Below, piece after piece: positions 45,591-57,197 of a stretch of DNA of 64,000 nt (its first letter is position 1; each line of letters opens with the position of its first letter). Source of the stretch: Costus lasius (taxonomy: Eukaryota; Streptophyta; Magnoliopsida; Zingiberales; Costaceae). The translations under genes were made by a program, and so were the position numbers. The DNA lies in NCBI GenBank assembly GCA_027563935.2, contig CM050450.1, positions 33,405,439 through 33,469,438 on the forward strand. Reading direction: 5' to 3'. The notes under the pieces were generated by a model. It did no database searches and was not told where the DNA came from. It saw only the letters and a program-made list of their open reading frames with translations.

Positions 45591-47640
45591 CGCACCTTTT
45601 GACTTAGTAGAATTCAAGTTTTACTTTTCAACATTCCCCCTAAAACTTGAAATTCCTCTTTGGATCTTCATCTGGGTCTTCATCTCGGTCTTCTTTTGTG
45701 GGTCTTCGTCTGTGGGTTCAACAGTGATCTTCACTTTACTGTAAGTGGATTCTAATAGGTATTTTTGGCTTCCTCCTTGATGACGCTATAAGTACGTGAA
45801 TTAAAAGATGTGATGTAGGGTTCCTTCCTTCTCGTCGAGTTTTCTCCTCTCGACGTATCTCTTCTTCAATGTCGCGGTTCTTCTCTTAACCCGACTTTTC
45901 TCTACGCTAAGGTGCCTCGTTGACCTTGCGTTTCTTCCTCATCACGGTGCTTCGATGACCGGACGTTCCCTATTATGGTCTCTCTCTGACCGAACAAACT
46001 TCCACACTGCAGTATCCTTGACTGACAGCAGCTTCTCCTTCAGGAAAGCCAAATCACACTTTTTCCTTCACACCGGCGACTCCTGCTAGCTCTTGCGAGT
46101 CGTCTTCCTCCTCTCAACAACACGACCCCTTTTTTTTGGCGGCGGAAGCAACAGTGGCTTTTGGTAGCAATCTTCAACTCCGATTAAGAATTTCTTTATG
46201 GTGAGGATCTTCTCAACGACAGATACGGTAGAGTGCTTCAAATTTCTTTCTTTGGCAGCAGCTTCTAAGTCACGGTTTTACCTTTAACCGAACTTCTTTT
46301 TTCTCCTTTGTCACGGTCACCCTTTGCCGGACTTCTCCAAGCTTCACTACAGCTTGTCTGTGCCGTAGCTTACTTCTACGCAAGATGATAATCTATCATC
46401 TGCAACTCTCTACTGCTCCACGCATGACGTCGATCGTCAGCAGCTTATTTCTTCCTCTCTTTTGAATGCACTCTATTCTCCCTTTTTTTCTCTCAACGAT
46501 TCAATTCAATTTTGTCTTATTCATGATTTCTTTCTTTTAACATCTTAACACTAATGTTGACTTTTCAAACCTTTTTTTTTGGCCGATCTCTCCTCGATTT
46601 TTTTCACCCAATCTCTCGCTCCTTTCTCAAAAATTAATTTAATTTTAACTTTTTCTTGATTTTTTCAATTTTCTCACCTAAATTCTCCTCAATTTCTCAA
46701 TTCTCTTTCGATTACTCAATTCACTCAATTTCTCTATTTTCTCTCTCCTCTTTCAAAAAAAATTTTTTCGCTCTCTGACATCTCTCTCTCCTATCAATTA
46801 ATTTTCTTTTCTCACTGACAGGCACTTTCCCTAATTACCTTTTCCCTTTCGATTTCTCACCTTTTCCTCTTCTGTTCGCGGCGACGGCAACAGCATTCAC
46901 TTGGCGGCATGATTTTGCTTCAGACTTCTTCCTTCTTCGTCGATTTCTCTTCCTGCAGCGGTGGATCTTCCAGTAAAAAGGTATGTAGGGTTGGTGTGAG
47001 TTTTTCTTCTCGTCCGCGAGATTTCCTGCAGCGTTGTTCTCTGGTGCGCACGAGATTTCCCTTCTTGGCCACCTCGTCGCGATCATTGTGTGTGATCCGA
47101 CGATCTTTCCTTGTCACGGCTTCTCTCGCCGGACTCTCCTCCTGTCACGGCTTCTCTTGCCGGACTATCTTCTTGTCACGATCCCTGTATGTGACCGGAC
47201 TTTCCTCCTTCGCACAAACCTTGTGCTGCTTGCAGGCTCGACGAGACACTTTGTCCGTCGGCGATTTCTTTCTCCCTTCCTCAACACCAAACACTCACAA
47301 CCTTCCTACTGTTTTTTTTTTAACGACGGCTTCCTTCCCCACCGGCTCTGATATCACTTTGTTAGAAAAGGGAAAATGAGGGAGCCGTCGGAGAAACAAG
47401 TTGCTAGAAGGGATAGAAGTTCAAAATGCAACTTGATCTATTAAACTAAAGAAAAGCTTACATATTTATAGGGATCTCATGTCCCTTAATCTACCACTAA
47501 ATTAAATACAAAAAGATAACTAACAGACTAGATACATTTGCCTGTAATAATGTCCACAAAATTCAAAGTGTCCAAACATATCTTCTTGAAGTTCTCTCGC
47601 ACCTTTTGACTTAGTAGAATTCAAGTTTTACTTTTCAACA
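45591..47640 (-). mobile_element. Non-coding LTR retrotransposon derivative in the WAKb intron
   Basis: Minus-strand order: 5' LTR 47640-47360 (281 bp, TG...CA), primer site rc of gctctgatatca (47356-47345), a roughly 1.7-kb internal region without element proteins, a purine tract rc of ttccccctaaaacttgaaa (45652-45634), and 43 bp of 3' LTR (45633-45591) identical to 47598-47640. The rest of the 3' LTR is lost at the RNase H junction. The plus-strand internal region is pyrimidine-rich. It is probably a TRIM/LARD-like non-autonomous copia derivative. It sits between the EGF and kinase exons of WAKb. Confidence 0.72.
47360..47640 (-). repeat. 5' LTR (281 bp) of the non-coding element
   Basis: Bounded by the primer site on one side and the 43-bp match to 45591-45633 on the other. 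The minus strand carries a TATA-like CTATAAATATG near 47462-47472. Confidence 0.75.
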
Positions 47641-47815
47641 ATACGCCCCTTCTGGACAATAACTATAAATACCAATTCTATTAAAGCAAATTGCATTGCA
47701 GATATATTTATCCGGACGCTCTCATTCATTAATATCTAACAAGAAAAAATGAAACAAAAAATTAGTAATTTCATGCCCTGGGACTATTTTCCAGTAGAAG
47801 CAACAGGAGTAATAC

Positions 47816-48297
47816 CTTTACAGCCATTAGGAACGTACAGGTTTCCTTCATATCCTTTGTCACATTTGCAGCGGTATCCCGTATGGTTGCCGCTGTAGTT
47901 CGTGGTGTTTGCATCTAGACAGACACTGTGATTGCTGCGACAAGCAAAAGTTCTTGTGTTACGCTTTGCCGCCATGCAAGACTGATTATGGATCACCCAA
48001 CTAAAGATGACGCTCTCGTTAAGGAGTAGGAACAGAGAAGACATGTCAGATGGTCTATCAAAAATGTCACTACTTTGTTTTGAGTTCCATCTGCCCTTCC
48101 TCCAGCAATATGTTGCTCACTGAAGCTTGAAAATAGCTTGTGTTCACGAAGAGACTAGGACGACCATAGATCGTTGAATGGCAAAATAGAAGAAATGGCT
48201 GGGATATGTAGCAGCCTTCTTCTAGGCCGAACGGATAAGGCACTTCAATATTCCCGCATCTTCTTGTACAGTTCAGTAAAGCATCTGCTGACACCAA
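47816..48297 (-). pseudogene. WAKb: damaged first exon (galacturonan-binding and EGF parts)
   Basis: The frame from 48297 reads LNCTRRCGNIEVPYPFGLE, the signature of the WAK galacturonan-binding domain, then FLLFCHST. The frame shifts by one base near 48068 and resumes as DRPSDMSSLF, then an EGF-like domain (NHSVCLDA, GYRCKCDKGYEGN, LYVPNGCK). The exon ends at a plausible donor G|GTATTA (47816/47815), where WAK genes normally carry an intron. The middle of the extracellular region is missing and no signal peptide is visible before 48297. It probably belonged with the kinase exon at 44150-45274. Confidence 0.78.
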
Positions 48298-48337
48298 AGA
48301 AATTTGGACAATCTAGTAAAATCGGCCTTTTATCGGA

Positions 48338-49107
48338 GAAAATTTTGAAAAAAATTTGGAGTTGGGTGCCCTATCGCCAATACACGAATCCAAAAGTATA
48401 TTTATTAAATCTTAAAGTTAAGTCAATTTTACAATTCTTAGTCAACGTTCATAATGTTTAAACTCAGATTTAACCCTGGTTAAAGTCAACATTCACGAAA
48501 ACTACATTGACTTACACGAAAACTGGTATCATTTTCACGAAAAACTATTATTATTTCACAAAAAACTATTACCATTTCACGAAAACTGAACTGATTTTAC
48601 AAAAAACTATTATTATTTTACGAAACTGAACTCATTTCATGAAAAATTGTTACGAAAACTGAACTCATTTTGTGAAATCTCACCTATTTTTCATGAAATA
48701 TCATCTATTTTTCGTGAAATCTCACCAGTTTTGTGAAATCCTGCCCAGATTTTGTGAAATCCCACCCAAATTTCATAAAATCTCACCCAGATTTCGTGAA
48801 ATCCTACACAAATTTCATGAAATCCACCGAATTTTTGTGAAATCCCTCATAATTTCAGGCAATAATATTAATTTTTATTTAATTCACCTAGATGTTTATG
48901 TAAGTCAACTAAAAAATCATGAAAATTAACTTCAACCAGGGTTAGAGCTGAGTTAAGACATCTTAAAATTTGACTGAATATCATGAAAGTTAACCAGGCT
49001 TTGAGATTAGCATTTATACTTTAAAAATTGTATCTTGCCGATGATGGCACCCAACTGTAGATGCGGCAGTTGGGTACCCAGCTACCAAAATTTTTTCGAA
49101 AATTTTC
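48338..49107. mobile_element. Foldback/Mutator-like element with palindromic ~21-bp repeats
   Basis: The ends gaaaattttgaaaaaaattt (48338) and, reversed, gaaaattttcgaaaaaattt (49107) begin imperfect inverted repeats. These extend inward at least to the 'aactcag.tttaaccctggtt' block near 48465 and its mirror near 48945. The flanks tatcgga/tatcaga (48331-48337, 49108-49114) may be target duplication. The core (about 48485-48860) is an array built on the palindrome TTTCRTGAAA at roughly 20-23-bp spacing. No ORF of note. Confidence 0.65.
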
Positions 49108-49430
49108 TATCAGATTCACTGCTAGGGAAAAGTAACGCCATCATCCTTCATTTTTCTTTATGATTTATGTTGCTAACTCTGAAAAAATATTTTTTTCTAA
49201 TAAAAATATAAAACATTTCCACGTAATGGTTTGTCATTTGATTGGCCGGTGGCACCTGATTTATCTTATATTTTAACATGGGATTTAAGAGGTTTAATGT
49301 AATAACTATTTTAGTTGTTTTAATAAATGAACCTGCTGAGTATTGACACTGTTGTGCAAGGTCTCGTTAGAGGAATGACGTAACTATTCATTAGCATGGT
49401 CATTGCACGTGGCAGTGGATGCAACATTAC
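49108..49430. other. Probable WAKa intron
   Basis: AT-rich and non-coding. It lies just 3' (minus strand) of the WAKa splice donor GTAATG at 49430-49425. No kinase exon for WAKa is found further on that is distinct from WAKb. Confidence 0.45.
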
Positions 49431-49448
49431 CTTGGCAGCCGAGTTGGG

Positions 49449-49734
49449 CGTTAAAAATAAGTAAACACGACTCTTGGGCGTGTGTGTGATGTAAGAGTTG
49501 AGGTGTCGTAAGTTGAGGTTTAGTGTGTCGTGAGAATTAGTGTTGTCGAGAGTTAATGGTATTTTATTTTTACCCATAGGTTACTAATTTATTTTCCTAT
49601 AAATATGTATATTTTACTTGTTTGTTTGAGAAGCAGTAGCATTTTAATACAAGTGATTATGTTGTCTCTCTGTCTCTTCATTGTGTTGTGTGCTCTCTCT
49701 CGTCACCGTGCTTCCGCTTGTGTTGCTGCCAACA
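49449..49734 (+). repeat. Left LTR of the gag-only copia element
   Basis: Starts CGTTAAAAATA, the expected TG being CG here, and ends gctgccaaca. It contains the TATA-like ctataaatatgtat near 49599-49612. 286 bp. Confidence 0.88.
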
Positions 49735-49752
49735 GCGGTATCAGAGTGAGGT
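49735..49752 (+). other. Primer binding site (tRNA-Met type, degenerate)
   Basis: gcggtatcagagtgagg follows the LTR directly; ggtatcagag is the conserved core. Confidence 0.75.
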
Positions 49753-52700
49753 TGAAGAACAACTGTAGACACAGTAGAAGCCGTTGTGGAAAGAAGCTGT
49801 GTGCAGTTAACAACTGTGTGTTGTTTGGAAGATACGTACGTCGATATTGAATATTGGGGCGTACCTCCGCAACACATTATTTGTTGATTGTTACACCGTT
49901 AGGTCTTTTCTCCGGCCAGTTAATCTCAGTTTTTGCCTGTCGACGTTGTAGCCAAGATCTCGTGCAACTGGGGCCGTTACTCGCTGGCGAGAAAAATCTT
50001 GCAGATATTGTGAGATTTGTTACTAAAGATTGGAGATCCTCTTTGAGAGTGGAGGATCCGTTGACCAGAGAAGAAAAATCTCACCGACGTTGTGATATTT
50101 GTTTACGAAATAATTTCACTGCTATTGTGAGATCCGAAGATAGCCGACGGTTGAAGATTGTATCGTTGAGAGACATAGATCTATTGACGAGAGAAGATTT
50201 TGAGAAGATAAAATCTCATGAGAGGTTGTGAGATTTGTTTGAGAAGGAAAATCTCTAGTGAGATTTGCTGAAGTGTCGTTTGAGAAACGACGAGATAAAA
50301 CTATGTTGGAGCAAATTTTTCTTAAAAAAATAATAAAAAATAAAAAAATAAAAGAGAGGGAAAAGAGAGAGAAAAAAAGGGTGAGAGAATAAAAATAATA
50401 ATAAAACTAAGTCTATGGCTAAAATAAAAAAATTAGCAAAACCAAAATAAAAAAAATATATATATAAATAAAATAAATAGAACCAAGTCTACGGCTAAAA
50501 AAAATAAAAAAAGGATAAAATCAAATAAAAATAATAATAAATTTTTAAGCAGTTTTCTCCTATAAAAGAGAGCCTGAGCGCATGTAAAATGAGGAGAGAG
50601 AAAAAAAAATTTACAACATCTAGATGCTGATGTTACGAAGAACATTACGAAGAGATTTCTTTCTCTTCACATGTATACATTTATATCCCTCTTCTTCTTC
50701 CTCACTCTATTCTCACGGAGAGGATACTCCTACAAAATGACTTTTACGGAAAGCAGACTAAATCAGAAAGGATACTCCTACGAAAATCACTTTTATAGAG
50801 AGTAAACTCCGGACTAATTCGGAGAGGATACTCCTATAAAATCACTTTTGCGGAGACTAAACTCCGATCTAAATCCTAGAGAACGATACTCTAGTAAAAA
50901 AAATATCGATTAAAAAAGAATAAAAACTATTGTTCATCACTCAGCCGACGTCCACTCGACGCTATACACCCCTACCACAAGAACTTTGCATCCGACCGTC
51001 GGATTGCGTTCAAATTATGACTATATGATTTCCTCATGCTTGTGAATCTACAGCCAAGAGGATCCATCTATCCGATCACCAGATCGCCAGAATCGAGCGA
51101 AAAACCGCTGGTGACCCCTATTTTGAATGAAGCTTCGATTGGCAGCCAATTCTCCACCATACGCCTCCAAACTTCAGCCATAAGTCCTTCTCGACATAGA
51201 GAAGGTACTCCCAGAGCCAATTGACCGGAGGATCAGCAAGCAGCCAGCGGCGACGAGCCGGCGGTGGACGAGAGACGAAGAAATAAACGAACGGCTGAGA
51301 TTAATTCAACTTTTATGGATGGTTCAGATCTAAATCAGATCAATGCTCCAGATCATTTCATACGAAATCGGATAGTCAAGATCAAGCACATCAAATAACT
51401 TACATCCAATGGCTGTGATTCATTCTCTTCAAATCGACAGTACAGATCTGAAATAAATCCGACACTCCAGATCATTTCAAGCTTGATCAGACGGATCAGG
51501 TCAATTTGATCAAATAAATTACATCCAACGGCTGAGATTCATCCTATTCAAATTTAACGGTCCAGATCTGAATAATAATGTACGGTCCCGATTACTTCAA
51601 ATCAAATTGGACGGTCAAGATCGAGCTCATCATATAAATTAAATCCAACGGATGAGATTCGTCCATTTTAAATCTAACGGTTAACATTCAAATCTATTCG
51701 GCAGTTCAAATCTGAATATAAAATAAATGAGCGGCTGATAATGATCGGAGCATATCTCAGTCAATCGGTTGATGTTTGACATGATCAAGATGTCGATCCC
51801 CACTATATCAAACCCGATCTTTCCCACTATGATATTGGATTTTTGATTCGAGACTTGGAGTGATACAAATATGTGAATTTATATGAACGGTCATGATAAA
51901 TCAGATTTATATCTAAATCAACGGCCGAAATTGGTCTGAGCATATCTCGATCAATCGGTTGACGTTCTACATGATCAAGGAGTTGATCCCTATCAAATAG
52001 AACATGATCTTTCCAGATATGATATCGGATCTTCGATCCGAAACTTGAATTGAAGCAGACTTGTTAATTTGAATAAATAGTCATGATAAGTTTGATGAAA
52101 TCAACGACTAATATTGGTTTGCATAAATCTCAGCCAATTGAATAGTTTCCAAAGTGATCTGAATATTGATTCCTATAAATTTGGATCCGATCTTTCCAGA
52201 TCCACCCTCAGATTTTTGATCAAAGATCCGGATCCAAATAGGTCTACAAATCAATCTTTCAATTAATTATTCTAAATCTCGGCCAATCAGATGACATCCA
52301 TAGTGATCCGAATGTTTATCCTTACAAATTTGGATTAGATCTTTCCAGATTCAAACTCCAATTTTTGATCAAAGATTTGGATCAAAGCAGATCTACAAAT
52401 CAAACGTTCAGCGGTTGAAATTAATTCTCCCGAATCTCAGCTAATTAGATGACTCTCAAAATGATCCGAACATCGACTTTTACCAAATTGAGTCAGATCT
52501 TTCTAAATTTTATCTTGAATTTTCGATCAGAAGCTTAGATCTAAGTAGATTTACAAATCCACCATCAAATTCTAAACGATTGGCCCCTTGGCTCATTCAT
52601 CCAAACTTCGCATGTTTAGCCCCACTGCTCGTTCACCCAACCCATGCACTCAACTCATTCAAACATAGTTGTGGATGATAAATCCCTGACACATATTGTT

Positions 52701-52840
52701 AATAACGTTGTTTGGGAGGTGCGTACGTCGATACTTCGTATCGGGGCGTAGTTCCTCATTGTTGTTACAACATAACTCAGATTTTTCTCCATGACTTATG
52801 ACAAATGCATATTAGTTTTGAGAGTAATTTTTCAAATTGA
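49753..52840 (+). other. Leader of the gag-only copia element: low-complexity and degenerate repeats
   Basis: Contents in order: repeated 'gagaagaaaaatct' phrases (49990-50270); A-rich low complexity (50310-50560); three to four ~57-bp 'ggatactcctacaaaat' units (about 50716-50900); three ~120-bp 'acatccaacggctgagattc' units (51290-51710); and about five 150-190-bp degenerate units built on 'atctc.g.caatcggttga' (51730-52560). A block near 49815-49870 ('cgtacgtcgatatt..tattggggcgta') recurs at 52720-52760. Confidence 0.6.
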
Positions 52841-52844
52841 ATAT

Positions 52845-53540
52845 CTAACAAGCCACAAGACCGAATATCTTAACCCAACAAGCCATTGAGGCTGGGTAAT
52901 TTCTTAAATCGAATATCCAACATGCCGCAAGGCCGGATATCTTTACCTCACAAGCCATTGAGGCCGGATAATTTCTCAAATTGAATATCCAACACGCCAC
53001 AAGGCCGGATATCTTTACCCAATAAGCCATTGAGGCTGAGTAATTTCTCAAATCAAATATCCAACACGCCGCAAGGCCGAATATCTTTACCCAACAAGCC
53101 ATTAAACCTGGGTAATTTCTCAAATCGAATATCCAACACGCTGCAAGGCTGGACATCTTTACCCAATAAGCCATTGAGGCTGGGTAATTTCTCAAATCGA
53201 ATATCCCACACGCCGCAAGGCCGGATATCTGTACCTAACAAGCCATTGAGGCCGGATAATTTCTCAAATCAAATATCCAACACGCCGCAAGGCCGGATAT
53301 CTTTACCCAATAAGCCATTGAGGCTGAGTAATTTCTCAAATCGAATATCCAACACACCGCAAGGCCGTATATCTTTACCTAACAAGCCATTAAGCCTGGG
53401 TAATTTCTTAAATTGAATATCTAATACGCCGGAAGGCCGGATATCTTTACCCAACAAGCCGTTGAGGCAAGGTAATCTTTCAAATCAAATATCCAACAAA
53501 CCGTTGAGGCCGAATATCTCTGAAATTAAACATCCAATAA
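52845..53540 (+). repeat. 72-bp tandem array (~10 copies)
   Basis: The unit is a dimer of two related ~36-bp halves: one with 'ccaacacgccgcaaggccgg' and one with 'acaagccattgaggctggg'. Because 72 is a multiple of 3, long meaningless frames are open on both strands. Confidence 0.9.
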
Positions 53541-53559
53541 GCCATTGAAGCCATATTTT

Positions 53560-53957
53560 TCACGAATTCAAATGCTCACAAGTCATCAAGACCGAGCACA
53601 TGTCGAATTCAAACGCTCACAAGTCGTCAAGACTGAGCACATATCGAATTCAAATGCTCACAAGTCGTCAAAACCGAGCACATGTCAAATTCAAATGCTC
53701 ATAAGTCATCAAGACCGAGCACATGTAGAATTCAAATGCTCACAAGCCGTCAAAACCGAGCACATATCAAATTTAAATGCTCACAAGTCATCAAAACTGA
53801 GCATATTCAAATTCAAATGCTCACAAGTCATCAAGACCGAGCACATGCCGACTTCAAATGCTCACAAGTCATCAAGTTCGAGCACATGTCAAATTCAAAT
53901 ACTCACAAATCATCAAGACTGAGCACATGTCAAATTGAATATCTAACAAGCCATTGA
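53560..53957 (+). repeat. 41-bp tandem array (~9 copies)
   Basis: Unit 'gaattcaaatgctcacaag' plus 'tcatcaagaccgagcacatgtc', starting at 53564, 53605, 53646 and 53687. Its core resembles the 36-bp half unit of the neighbouring array. Confidence 0.9.
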
Positions 53958-55439
53958 GGCCGAATATCTCCTTAGACACCAATCACCCATGTTGACGAAG
54001 ACTTTTCTCTTTTTGTCATTTTTCTTTCTGAGCTCATCATGTGTCTTTGTTTTAATATTTAATGAATCATTTCGTTTAGCCATTTTATTTTTATTTTATT
54101 TCATAACATAAATCTCTCAATGGTACCCTAACTTTTAGGGATAATTAATAATGAGTGCTTATACTCATTGAAAGTCATAACCTATCAAACAAAAAATCTT
54201 ATTTTTATAAGATAGAATTTAAAAAGATATAATTATATTAATCACATGAGCAAAAAGAACCCCACAAACTACTAGACGAAGACAAGCAGCGTTGTTGCTT
54301 GTAGATTCGTCCGACTACTTGCTTCTCACAGATCCAGTTCTGAAAACGAATGCCGACCTCGTTTGTTCATCTCTATTTTTGGTTCCCGTTGTTTTGCTGT
54401 TCGCAGCGCCTACCGACGAGCCAACTCGGTGCCAGATCCTGCCTGATCTGCTCTTATGTTTTTTGACTCTTGTCGTTTCACTGCCGAGTGTCGTCCCGGT
54501 ATATGGAGACGAGAAGAGTCTCGTCCAAAACAATCTGCTGCTCTGTTTCATCGACTCTGAGAGTCGTCATCGTTCACCGGCTCAGCGCCACTCGCGAACG
54601 TCTGCTTCCTTGTCGTGCCAAGTGATGGTTCACCGCAAAATCGTCAAAGATCGTCACCTGCTCGAACCCTTTACAACTAGCAAAAAAAGAGGCGGGTGAG
54701 TTTCGTTGCCTGCCGTTGCGCTAAGATTTTTAGTGGCAAGTCATGTCGCCGAAATCGAAGAAAATCAACGCTCGTCTCTCGGCGAGCATCAAAGAAGAAG
54801 AGAGCGGCTGAATCTCCGCCGCTTATCTTTGTTTTTCGGCTCCAGAGATTCGTCGCCAGCTGCTGCGGTTCACCGGCTCTTAGCCGCTCCCGAACGAGAC
54901 GAACGCCAACTCTTTCGACATGAGCTGATTTTCCGCCTCCAGCGAATCACCGACTATTGTCGTTCACCGGATCAAAGCCGCCTGCAAACGTCAGCCTGTA
55001 CACTGATTTTCGCCTCCTTGCTGAATACGAACGCGAGCAATGCTCACAGAAAAATCTTGATTCAGTGCTTGTCTCTCGCGGCTGGGTCCCGCCCCCCGAT
55101 TGACGCTCCTCACGCCGGACATCAGACACGGAAGCCGGATGTGACGCTCACGGCTGAAATCCAGCACTGCTCGTAGCCTTTGCGCACGAACACACTGAAC
55201 ACGAGCAAACATTCGCAGACGAATTTTTGGTTCGGCGCTCGTTGAACCAAGGAAATTTTGACCTAATTTTGGTCAACTAATTCGGTTCAATTTGACTGAT
55301 TCACTCAGATTGATTCAATTAACTCAGATTGTTTCAATTAAGATCTGTGATTAATTCAGTGGGCCAGGCACAATTTATAGAAGAACTTTGGTTCATATTT
55401 TATTGGACTAGAATTTAGAACTTTGTGGGTGAACTGACA
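53958..55439 (+). other. Distal leader of the gag-only copia element
   Basis: No recognisable protein. 54280-55220 is GC-richer with Arg-rich chance frames. 55250-55400 is 'gattcaattaactcag'-like repeats just ahead of gag. Confidence 0.4.
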
Positions 55440-56330
55440 AACAACACCGTGATATCATTCCAAGTTCTAAAATTCTCTAGTGAAAAGTTTGATAACTAGT
55501 GTATCCGGATGAAAGCAATATTACGTGCACATGATGTGTGGGATATCGTAAAAAATGGATATGTTGCTCCAGCTGACCGAGCTTCTCTAACTCAAGCATA
55601 GAGAGACCTTTTTCAAGGTTCAAGAAAGAAGGATCAGAAGGTTGATTCATTGATTCATCAAGCATTGGATGAAGCTACATTCGAGAAAATATCCATTGCA
55701 ATAACAGCCAAGCAACTATGGGAGATATTGCAAAGTGCTTGCAAAGGTAGCTTAAAAGCTAAAAGAGTTCGCTTTTAAAGCTTGAGAGGAGAGTTTGAAG
55801 GTCTTTGTATGAAAGAATCAGAGAAGATATCAGATTATATCTCAAGAGTTGCAACAATTGCAAATCAGATGAGAAGACTTGGTGAAGAAGTACCTGAAAT
55901 TAAGGTAATTGAGAAGATTCTCAGATCTCTGACTGAAAAATTTGACTATATTGTCACGGCTATAGAAGAATCAAAGGACTTGGAAGAAATGTCTTTAGAA
56001 GAACTATCAGGTTCCTTAGAAGCCCACGAGGAGAAGTTAAGTAGAAGAAGAAAAGAACCTTTGGATATGGTTCTACAATCAAGATTAAATCTAAAAGATA
56101 CTAGAAAGAAAAGAAGTGTTCAAGAACAAAATGATACTACTCATTTTGCATCAAGAAGAGGAAGAGCTCAAAGAGGAAGAAGTATACAAGACCAAGATGA
56201 TGATTCTTCATAATCAAGGAGTGGAGGAGCTCAAAATAGACTTAATTAAACTCAGAGAAGATATGATAAGTCAAATGTTAAATGTTATAATTGTCATAAT
56301 TTTGGCACTATGCTAGGGAATGCAATCGTG
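55440..56330 (+). pseudogene. Copia gag (UBN2 type) with zinc knuckle
   Basis: The frame from 55440 gives the copia gag pattern: FSSEKFDN*CIRMKAIL, RDLFQGSRKKDQK, QALDEATFEKI, AKQLWEIL, then the open stretch 55782-56213 with [19 protein letters not shown] and [14 protein letters not shown]. After a stop at 56213 and a 1-base loss, a CCHC knuckle C-YN-C-HNFG-H-YARE-C can be read near 56279-56325. In-frame stops fall near 55498, 55600 and 55777; at least one is Trp to TAG. Gag would form particles. It is disabled here. Confidence 0.85.
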
Positions 56331-56416
56331 CTCGAAATGAAAGAGTTTATCTATCTCAAGAAGAAAGCAACGAAGATCAAAAGAAGAAAGATGAAGAGTT
56401 AGATTGTAAAATTCTA

Positions 56417-56725
56417 ATGGCATATAAGAACTCTACACCGGAGGTAGATTCTTGTTACGTTGACATGTGTGGAGATAAATTTTGGTTTATAGATTTTGAT
56501 GATGAGAATGACAATGACATTACCACGTTTGAAGACTCTCTAAAGATGGATGTACAAGAGGAAGTCATAGTTACATATTTGGAAGCATGCCTAGATGACT
56601 ATAAAGAACGAGAAAGAGTCTATGATAAGATAAATGTGAATAATGAGCATGAGCAAAGAAAAGATGAAGAACAAGAAAAGAGAAATCAAAAGACTAGCAT
56701 TGACGAATATGAAATTATGCCTTAA
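56417..56725 (+). CDS. Acidic ORF after copia gag, unknown function
   Basis: 102 codons, rich in Asp, Glu and Lys (CGDKFWFIDFDDENDNDI, then EHEQRKDEEQEKRNQK). It is in the place where protease/integrase should begin but has no D-S/T-G protease motif. Downstream, GESSRQRLQRD and EMGESSRH repeat in another frame. It is probably the fused linker left after pol deletion, not an independent gene. Confidence 0.3.
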   Translation: MAYKNSTPEVDSCYVDMCGDKFWFIDFDDENDNDITTFEDSLKMDVQEEVIVTYLEACLDDYKERERVYDKINVNNEHEQRKDEEQEKRNQKTSIDEYEIMP

Positions 56726-57197
56726 GCTACATTTTGGGAGATTGGAGAGAGTTCAAGACAGAGGCTACAGAGAGACACTGAGGATGATGATGATTTTATG
56801 CTAGATACAGTGCCGCAGGCAGAGGTTACTAACAGAGGACCATTAAATGGAGTATCTTGGGAGATGGGAGAGAGCTCAAGACATCCCCACATAACAGAAG
56901 TAGAAGACTTGTATGTTGAAATGGTATTTTTATATGTCACTTTGCAAATGTAGATCCCATTAACTTTGTTGAAGTTAATAAAGATGATCAATTCAGAAGG
57001 ATCATCAATGAAGAAATAGAAGAGCATGCTAATACAAAAGGTAAAAGAGTATATAGCAGAAGAAAGAAGAAAAGACATAAAGCAAAGCTCATGAGAATGA
57101 GATACCAGCAGTGTAAAGGCATTGGTTAATATCTGTGACAGATGTTTAGAGTTAGTTAGTCTCAAGTTAAAGTGTTGGAGTCGTGTTTAAGGGGGAG

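Noticed and set aside
45361..45744. Single 127-aa RNase H-like protein
   Set aside because: Only the part up to 45590 is RNase H; the rest is read-through into an opposite-strand LTR and purine tract.
47343..47356. Real tRNA gene suggested by gctctgatatca
   Set aside because: It is the complement of a retrotransposon primer site next to an LTR start, with no tRNA body.
46835..47379. Possible protein in the non-coding LTR element
   Set aside because: Pyrimidine-rich low complexity; frames on both strands, no retroelement motif.
48672..48929. Repetitive FHEI/FCEI frame
   Set aside because: By-product of the TTTCRTGAAA array inside a foldback element.
52845..53457. Long open frames on both strands with 24-aa repeats
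   Set aside because: A 72-bp period opens frames automatically; there is no family match and the region is a transposon leader.
54292..55212. Ser/Arg-rich overlapping frames in the copia leader
   Set aside because: No recognisable domain, and several frames overlap on both strands.
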